Shown here piece by piece: positions 63,547 through 64,000 of a DNA stretch of 64,000 bases. Each line of letters starts with the position of its first letter. Position 1 is the first letter of the stretch. The notes under the pieces are model-generated. The model ran no database searches. It saw only the letters and a program-made list of their open reading frames with translations, and had not been told where the DNA came from. A program made the position numbers and the translations under genes. The stretch spans positions 2,978,001 through 3,042,000 of the forward strand of contig CM074135.1 in NCBI GenBank assembly GCA_037178625.1, read 5' to 3'. This DNA comes from Skeletonema tropicum. Lineage: Eukaryota; Bacillariophyta; Thalassiosirophyceae; Thalassiosirales; Thalassiosiraceae.

Positions 63547-64000
63547 TTCCTACCTTAATGTTCTACAGCCGAACTCGCGGCAGAAGGAAGCCCACTCGCA
63601 TAAGGGGTTCTAACCCGCATTAGAATCTATGTGGGGTTGTAACCCCACTTAGCAATGTGCCGCTAAAATGGATGCCATAGACGCCACCAACCGTCTAACC
63701 CCTGCATCGATATCATCAACTGGACCAATATGATCAATGTTGACCGTTGGTTTGGGCCGCGGTAGTGTGTGTGGGGTTGTGGTGTGGCCTCATCACACGG
63801 CACTGGCCATCATCTTTTTCAGCCGTCGCCAAGCAGTTGTGGTGATGGTTACGTCAACCATAAACGTCCGTCTCGTCTCCCCTTCATCACGCGATGATAC
63901 TTCATATATATGGGGATGTTTCGGTGCCAGTATTCCTTCGGTTTGGGCTTGTATTCATGCTGAATTCGATAATCGCCGCTCGGTATTATTTTCCGGCCAC
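63547..64000. other. Right edge, no gene seen
   Basis: The last 450 bp hold no supported reading frame. A short inverted GGGGTTNTAACCC word pair lies at 63604-63651. Confidence 0.5.

Overview
The window looks like nuclear DNA of a diatom, probably a centric one. The evidence is: a protein with a bipartite plastid signal and a DAFAP-type cleavage motif (23403-24581, minus); a zinc-binding protein of a kind known to me from diatoms (40597-41967); short GT-AG introns of 56-90 nt; and a large paralogous family of leucine-rich-repeat (LRR) proteins of the diatom type. The species cannot be named from the sequence alone.

The backbone is a one-direction (+) array of LRR genes and their wrecks. Open copies lie at 549-1841, 11178-12386, 19241-20641, 21420-22718, 32111-33307 and 53259-54596. 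Broken copies lie at 5940-7240, 17366-18585, 35837-37137 and 47693-48478, and tail-only pieces lie at 7612-8170, 15408-15874, 34150-34861, 44434-45015 and (inverted) 44036-44155 and 52576-52815. All share an acidic Ser-rich N-terminus, about six ribonuclease-inhibitor-type LRRs and a conserved helical tail that usually ends in a basic SKRRR-like stretch. No signal peptide or membrane segment is visible, so an intracellular, perhaps nuclear, role is inferred. Several copies carry their flanks with them, which points to tandem and segmental duplication.

Four unrelated host genes interrupt the array: the plastid-type membrane protein (23403-24581, minus), a large orphan protein (27563-30214, minus), the zinc-domain protein (40597-41967, plus) and a cyclic-nucleotide-binding/bestrophin-like fusion (56389-58037, minus) with a truncated second copy (48637-50034). 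The stretch 44.4-50.0 kb is a mosaic built from duplicated pieces of 36.6-41.0 kb and 53.8-57.8 kb, and it includes a tandem array of four 311-bp units.

Mobile DNA is abundant and its ends can often be read directly. There is a complete hAT element with an 8-bp target duplication (60252-63509) and, 13 bp before it, a non-autonomous element with its own 8-bp duplication (58662-60238). A pogo/mariner-type element has TA ends (8514-11000). A PIF/Harbinger-like TIR element has TAA ends (2413-5112), and a piggyBac-like remnant has 26-27 bp TIRs (50105-51848). Retroelement pieces (16188-17203, 30955-31275) and several short inverted-repeat elements make up the rest. The overall picture is a fast-changing locus of gene birth and death, with transposons moving in the spaces between LRR copies.
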